DNA of 64,000 nt from Harmothoe impar (lineage: Eukaryota; Annelida; Polychaeta; Phyllodocida; Polynoidae). The notes below the pieces were generated by a model. The model made no database searches and had not been told where the DNA came from. It saw only the letters and a program-made list of their open reading frames with translations. The stretch lies in the NCBI GenBank assembly GCA_947462335.1, contig OX381714.1, positions 36,801,360 through 36,865,359 of the forward strand, given 5' to 3'. Of the stretch, positions 58,783 to 64,000 are shown piece by piece (the stretch's first letter is position 1; the number at the start of each line of letters is the position of its first letter). The translations under genes were made by a program, and so were the position numbers.

Positions 58783-59308
58783 CCACAGACACTCTCGGTG
58801 TCAGGTTTCATTTCTTCATTTTGGACAGTAGATTCACTGTGATGAACTACACTGTTCTATTTCAATCACTTGAATCTTGTACTGCTAACACTTTTTATAC
58901 CTTAAAGGGACTTTTCTAACGTCGGCCAGCACTGATTTATTAGGTTGGGAATCTCATCTTCCTAACTTTGGCGGTGAACTGTGGCTACAGCATCCACAGA
59001 ATGGAGATTGGCAGTTTACAATGTGCATGTAGGGTATATATTGGAGCAAATACATAAGCTAAGTAAAATGCTTCTTCCGGAGATCTCCTAAGTAGCATCC
59101 CAAGAAGAAACATCGCCTCAGTTGAATGTCAGATCCTTTACTAAATTAGTGGTTCAACGTTGAACACAATAGTGTTCCCACTAGAATCTTTAGAATAGGT
59201 ATGCCATCGTTTTAGCCTGCGTTCTGAAGAGGGCACACTGTCAGTGGCAATATTTAGCAATAAGGTCTTGTGTGTGTGTGTGTGTATATATCAAAAGGTA
59301 ACCAGGTG
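58783..59308. other. Unannotated sequence with a short (TG)n at 59269-59285
   Basis: No gene supported. Confidence 0.35.
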
Positions 59309-59510
59309 GCTGTTTCACCTCAAATGAAAAACGTTTTGTAAACTTTAAGGCTTGTAAATGCGTTTGGAACCCCGCAAATGCTATATGGATGGCGCAAATG
59401 CTCTATACTGGTTGCATTGGGCCTACCCTCTATACGGAATTTTCAACACACTAAAGCATTCTCGACGGGAGGGGTATAACATTTGTCATTACTTTTTCAG
59501 GTGAAACATC
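59309..59510. mobile_element. Possible short TIR element (GTTTCACCT ends)
   Basis: CTGTTTCACCTCAAATGAAA at 59311 is weakly mirrored by TTTTTCAGGTGAAACATCC near 59497-59515. The interior has CGCAAATGCT(A/C)TAT twice. No clear target duplication. Confidence 0.4.
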
Positions 59511-60160
59511 CTCATGTTAATGCAGATGCCATGTACTGGGCATGTTTGCCGCGTCACTTTATTGATTCAAACACATCACGATTAGAAAGTCACAGAATGC
59601 GGGATACGTGTTGCGGAATCCAACTGCTCTAGGTTTCTCTGAGAAGACCTGAGCGGATAGATTATCCTTTTTGAGTGCAGCTGTAGTTTATGAGGTGACT
59701 AGAGGTAGGAATCTGATAGAGATCTTAAGAACTGATCCTACACTATTAGAAGTTAATGTTGTTGAGCTGTGGAATGTACTATGGTTCTACAGTATATATT
59801 GCGGTTTTAGTGTATAGTGTACAGTAGAATCTACTTTTGGCCTACAGTATAAAAGTATTTGTCTTGGGTCACTATTTTAGACTAGCCTATACAGTGTATG
59901 GTATACATATGGTCATACATGCCATGGCACTTTAATACTTTATTAAGAACATTACAAGTAGAACTAGAGCTAAGCATACTGTGATACAGAAATACTTCAA
60001 AAAATTATTGTTTAGCATCTTTAGAAAGTGGCCTGTTATTATTCCCATTTTATTGCCTCCTTTTATTGCCCCAATGACCAATGGGCCTACTGCAATTTCC
60101 TCTTGTAGGATACCATAGGGACAGATTTCTAACTTTGTCACTTATACTTTTTATGTGGGT
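59511..60160. other. Unannotated sequence
   Basis: Nothing recognised. Confidence 0.35.
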
Positions 60161-60640
60161 GCAATATTGGCTCAGTGCAGCACCGACCCGTATTACATTG
60201 AGTGCATCGGGTGTGGGTGGCACTTGCGTGGGTGGGTTCAATCCCCCCGCCTTCCGCTCGGTCCACTTTTCGCGCTTTTCATGTGGCAAACGGAACGGAA
60301 CCCTGTGGGCCAGAATACAGGTAAATCATGAATCACGTGACCACACCAACCGGAATGGCACCCCGTGCTTTATTGAAGCTGGGCACCGGCGGTTCCCTGG
60401 TTACCGCTTGTCGGAGTGGTGGCCGCCAGCGAAGCCGCCTTGGTTACTGACTCTCGTGATGCCTCGCCGAGTGCGTGAAGTCGCGAGAATGTGGGACGCC
60501 GGAGAGGTGCTCTTTGCTCAGTGAAGTGTTTACAACCCTCAGGACAAGGGGGAGCACTCTAGCCACCCTCCCCGCCCCGTGAGGGCTCCACTGTCGGCGC
60601 TAGTACTGCTGGTGGGAGGGGAGTGGTCAACTTCGTAAGT
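60161..60640 (+). promoter_or_regulatory. CpG-rich promoter/first-exon-like patch
   Basis: A locally GC- and CpG-rich block in AT-rich surroundings. TTTTCGCGC (E2F-type) is at 60267-60275 and a palindromic E-box TCACGTGA at 60333-60340. CTTC|GTAAGT at 60631-60640 is an excellent splice donor, so 60,35x-60,634 could be a first exon on the plus strand. CAG|GTAAAT near 60321 is another donor-like site. The 147-codon plus frame 60081-60524 crosses the block but shows no domain; in CpG-rich DNA such frames are common by chance. The 60167-60244 stretch also has weak Pol III A/B-box resemblance (TTGGCTCAGTGCAG, GGTTCAATCC). Confidence 0.4.
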
Positions 60641-61245
60641 GCCCTAGCACTATTTCATTTTAGCTATCATCCCTCCATATCAATCCTTCTCTGTAAACAA
60701 AAAAACACGTTATACAAGGCTTCAGAACGTTTCTCTATGGCTCCTTATAACGGCCAAATGTTGTGTTATGTTAAAAAGGTTATTTTGACGTAAAATTATG
60801 TACTTTTACTAGCTCGGTTTGAGTCCTTCTGCTATGAACTGTGATGTTCTAACTATATTTACAGATACGTTATTCCTCTAAAGGAACGCTGGATTGACAT
60901 AAAACTGATGAATATGATAATCAATTTACGGCAGGCTCAGACAAATCTAGGATGAGCAGTTTGTTTATTACCATCAACGTTGTACATTGCGCCGGAAGGT
61001 CTTTAATGACACTGACAGAAGCATATTGAGAAGTAAAGCGACATTATAGTCTTATCCTTCTGTAATCCAATGGAATCAAATGTAATTGTATTCATACTTT
61101 AATGCTTCTTGAGATCAACAGAATAAAACCCTTGCAAATTGATACCCTTGTGGTTCTAGTAAACCTTGTATCGTTACATTCAACATTTAACTATGAATCG
61201 GTACTGCATGAATGATAGTATGTAGTAGTTAAACCACTGCCAGAC
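60641..61245. other. Unannotated sequence
   Basis: AT-rich; nothing recognised. Confidence 0.35.
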
Positions 61246-61339
61246 CCCTGTAAGGAGGATAATGCGACAGTATAGGCTGATCACGAGTCGGCAGACGAGT
61301 GTGTTCAGCCGTGACTGTCACATTATCCTTAGTACAGGG
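61246..61339. ncRNA. Hairpin, possible small-RNA precursor
   Basis: CCCTGTA..AGGATAATGCGACAGT..GGCTGA pairs with TCAGCC..ACTGTCACATTATCCT..TACAGGG. The stem is about 36 bp with internal bulges, and the loop is about 28 nt. It directly precedes a minisatellite. It is longer and looser than the three better hairpins and could be a decayed palindromic repeat. Confidence 0.3.
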
Positions 61340-61345
61340 TGTGGT

Positions 61346-61537
61346 ATAAAAGTAGTATAGTGCCATTGTAGTTTGTGTCAGTATTGTGAGTAGTATAATG
61401 ACATTGTAGTTTGTGTCAGCAGTATAGAGACATTGTTCGTTGTGTCAGTAGTGTAAGTAGTATAGAGACATTGAACATTGTGTCAGTAGTGTAAGTAGTA
61501 TAGGGACATTGTACGTTCTGTTAGTAGAGTAAGTATA
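61346..61537. repeat. 38-bp minisatellite, array 2 (left part)
   Basis: Same unit as at 55,581-55,872 (GTGTCAGTAGTGTAAGTAGT + ATAG.GACATTGTA), about five units. It is interrupted by the TIR element at 61538 and resumes at 61860. Confidence 0.8.
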
Positions 61538-61859
61538 CTGAATCTAGCTCAACCTGGCGAGGCCGACAAAGGGCCTGGCTAATGAGTTCACCAATGGTGG
61601 CAGGGTTATATTAGAGGCCAATTGTCACGTACAGGAGGAGGTTGCCCGCTTTCCTTTGGGGTGCCCACATGGGTCATAAGATTGTGGTCAAGGAGCAGGA
61701 GGAAGCAGGAGGGCGACCTGCTTCGATGGCTGTTGTAAAGATTTTGAAATGGGGTAATAAGGTGACCAGCATAGTTTAATTTATAGTTTAATGGGTGCCA
61801 CTAATATAGTACATAACGACCTCACAGTCAGGGGCCTCGCCAGGATGAGCTAGATTCAG
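61538..61859. mobile_element. TIR MITE CTGAATCTAGCTCA inserted in a minisatellite
   Basis: CTGAATCTAGCTCAACCTGG then CGAGGCC at the left, and the inverse (GGCCTCGCCAGG..GAGCTAGATTCAG) at the right, about 27 bp with two to three mismatches. Flanked by TATA (or TA) on both sides, compatible with Tc1/mariner-type TA targeting. It splits the 38-bp minisatellite into two parts, so it is younger than the array. Confidence 0.85.
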
Positions 61860-62341
61860 TATAGTATAGTGACATTGTACTTAAAGTAGTATACTCCTAG
61901 TACTGTGGGTCAGTACTATTCCAGTAGCCTATAGTGGGCCTCTGGGAATATACAGGATGGATGGCGGGGATAGAATCCTATATTTCAAGTTTCCAACAAT
62001 ATCCAAATCCACAAACTACAGCAAATCACGTGCTCTACCATATTCAATTACCCACTCACTGAGGCCATAATCAACCAACGACCATCTGGTACAACCAATA
62101 ACTGAACAAAACCAAGCTCTGTGCAGCCAGTCCTACATTCCACTGGGGATTACATTCCATATACATCATTCACTAGGGAACCGCGGGGCTGGCCACCATA
62201 ATGATTGGATAACGCGACCCCGGTGTAATAAGCCTCTTCAGCCCACTCCTATGTATACAATGGAATCCCAGCGTCGTACTTACCTAGTTCTATAATAAGG
62301 AGGTTGGCATTAGAAGAGGTGGCTGGCCCTGTTTGTTAGCT
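61860..62341. other. Remainder of minisatellite (to about 61,890), then unannotated
   Basis: GTATAGTGACATTGTACTT at 61864 is the interrupted array continuing. Beyond it nothing is recognised. Confidence 0.4.
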
Positions 62342-62380
62342 TGACGTGACGTGACGTCGAGGTGACCAATTATTACGTCA
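62342..62380. promoter_or_regulatory. CRE/ATF-like site cluster
   Basis: Three overlapping TGACGT motifs (62342-62358) and a separate TTACGTCA (62373-62380). The density suggests CREB/ATF or bZIP binding. No gene start is visible nearby. Confidence 0.35.
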
Positions 62381-62464
62381 TGCTCGCATAATTTGAATTG
62401 ATAGATGGGCTGGTCCTGAGTAGCCCACTCGTAGGCTACGGATTTAATATCAACATGCACCTAA

Positions 62465-62780
62465 GGGAGTGGTAATTTTTTACCAACAGGGGGGGTTGGA
62501 TTTTGGGGGAACCAACAAAATTTGGACCCCTTGAAGGGGGGGACCAAACAATTTTGGACCATTCTTGAGGGGGGCCTAAAAAAAAGAAATTGCACCCCTT
62601 TTTAGCGAAAAAGCCCCCGCGTTACTATAGCTCAAAGGGGTCAGCTGCGCTCAATTTCAACTAGCCTGAGGGGGGGACCAAAAATATTCTGACCCCTCCC
62701 GTGGGGGAGACCAAAATAATTTCGACCCACTCACGCGAAAATCCACCAACCCCCAACCCCCCCCCCCGTTGTTAAAAAAC
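62465..62780 (+). mobile_element. PIF/Harbinger-like MITE, copy C, right end damaged
   Basis: TAA then GGGAGTGGTAATTTTTTACC at the left. The interior shares GAAAAAGCCCCCGCGTTACT with copies A and B. The right end reaches CCCCGTTGTTAAAAAAC and then diverges, so the last 10 bp and the right duplication are lost. Confidence 0.75.
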
Positions 62781-64000
62781 AGGACATGTACACAGACATT
62801 GCTGCCTTTGAAGTGCTTAGGAGTGGTCAATTCTAACATGCGGATTGAGGAGGGTGGGTTGGGGGGGCCCCCATGTCCCCATGTCCATCATTCTTAATTA
62901 ATGCTTATTCCCTTACTCAGGGCTCCACGTCCATACATACTGTGAGTCGCTGCGGGCCATGTACGGCATATATATGTGCCCCGATTGTTAACATATGAGC
63001 CATATTTATTTCTGATGCGTTGAAGAACCTATACGAAAATGGTTGCCTCCTTATAGACGATGCCCAGCATTACCATCTTGGATGTATCACGTTTGTGTCA
63101 CAGTATACTATGGGATCTGTGAAATTCAACTCTCTCCTTATGCCCTGTGTAATAAATCAGTCTGCTAATGTGCACTACGTCTATTACTGTGAGCTTCAGA
63201 CTCCTTATCATGGGTTTTGATTATCACTGCACAGGGTAGGTTTAACATGCCTTTCAAGCAATCACTTTCCCGCCATGATTTACTTGGTTAATGGCTTACT
63301 CTATTCTCTGTACAAAGCTTCGGTAGCTAAAGAAGTCCTGTTAACAGCTTGCCCATCTAGTTTGGGGAAAATAGGGTTTTCCAATACTAGACACACGTTT
63401 ATTAAGAACTGATTTAAACAATTTATAAGTGAATTTTCTTTATTTTGGCGTCATGCTTGGTGTACCCAGCTGAAAGTAGCAACGCACGTAATAGGTGGTA
63501 GATATGGTCCAAATAAGTAGCCATATACGTTTTATAAGCCAAGGACGGGATGTTTGAACGTGGCAACCACTCATGTGCAAGGCATATAAAAAATATATAT
63601 AATATATATATATAATATTATATATATGCAGCTACTTACGCAGATCCATATCTGACTTATACCCACAGCAGGCTTTCTCGTTCAATGGACTGTAGCAATA
63701 TAATATAGCCGTATCCATAGCTGTCAGAAATGTACAGGTATATATATAGGTAACCTGGGGGACCCAGTCACATAAAACGTGTATCTAATAATACTTCCTT
63801 ACCGAGCCATGCTTCTTACTTGACCTTTTTCGTATTTCCCTCTGGGGTAATAAGAACTGTATGTAATACTAGCTGCCCGTAACTGCCTTATCACACTGTG
63901 GGGTATCGTATGTAAAGGTCACACATACTAGCTGTGGTGTGGTATGTCGTGCAGGGCAGAGGCAGAATAAAGGAATACATATTGGTAAACAATATGATGT
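62781..64000. other. Unannotated sequence
   Basis: AT-rich, with a short TATA microsatellite near 63588-63627. No gene or mobile element recognised to the end of the window. Confidence 0.35.

Noticed and set aside
58346..58811. Minus-strand frames with repeated NPPHQGS and TKIPLTKG
   Set aside because: The 32-bp tandem repeat inside a TIR element is read in several frames at once; not a repeat protein.
60081..60524. 147-codon plus frame
   Set aside because: No domain, and it overlaps a CpG-rich promoter-like block where stop codons are rare by composition. Kept only as a note.

Overview
This window looks like a gene-poor stretch of nuclear DNA from a eukaryote, most likely a marine invertebrate. 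I see no intact protein-coding gene, no rRNA and no tRNA, and nothing with bacterial gene density or operon structure. The evidence for an animal genome is: long CA/TA microsatellites, decayed non-LTR (LINE) reverse transcriptase fragments, many short terminal-inverted-repeat (TIR) elements with clean target-site duplications (TSDs), and a broken copy of an uncharacterised multi-copy protein family that I associate from memory with aquatic invertebrates. A deuterostome such as a lancelet, sea urchin or acorn worm is a guess; the sequence alone does not fix the species.

Layout. 0-5.5 kb holds isolated MITEs and a compact regulatory-looking block (CRE, five nuclear-receptor half-sites, ETS site). 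About 5.5-16.4 kb is an old tandem triplication with no coding content, sharing several conserved blocks including a perfect MEF2-type site. 16.5-20.9 kb holds MITE remnants, palindromes and a degenerate short-period repeat. About 21.0-26.1 kb and 28.0-33.65 kb are two diverged copies of one segment; a LINE fragment lies between them, and the second copy carries the broken uncharacterised ORF. About 35.3-48 kb contains a further duplicated segment: two direct copies, one inverted copy, and an inverted pair of flanking blocks. It also has a 474-bp tandem duplication with conserved homeodomain-type sites and an 857-bp element with seven copies of an internal motif. 48.9-54 kb holds LINE remnants, a hairpin, and a 1.3-kb PIF/Harbinger-like element that encloses a hammerhead-ribozyme-like motif. 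54-64 kb carries minisatellites, two CpG-rich promoter-like patches, and more TIR elements, one of them with a perfect 8-bp duplication.

Most of the recognisable content is non-autonomous DNA transposons of at least eight families. The points of greatest interest are several compact pre-miRNA-like hairpins (about 22.9, 38.4, 51.8 and perhaps 61.2 kb), the hammerhead-like motif near 53.3 kb, the symmetric repeat-array transposon near 40.5-41.3 kb, and repeated segmental duplication of apparently non-coding DNA. The duplicated segments could be a regulatory landscape, a non-coding RNA locus, or the remains of a decayed gene cluster. Nearly all short open frames are chance frames or frames forced by simple repeats.
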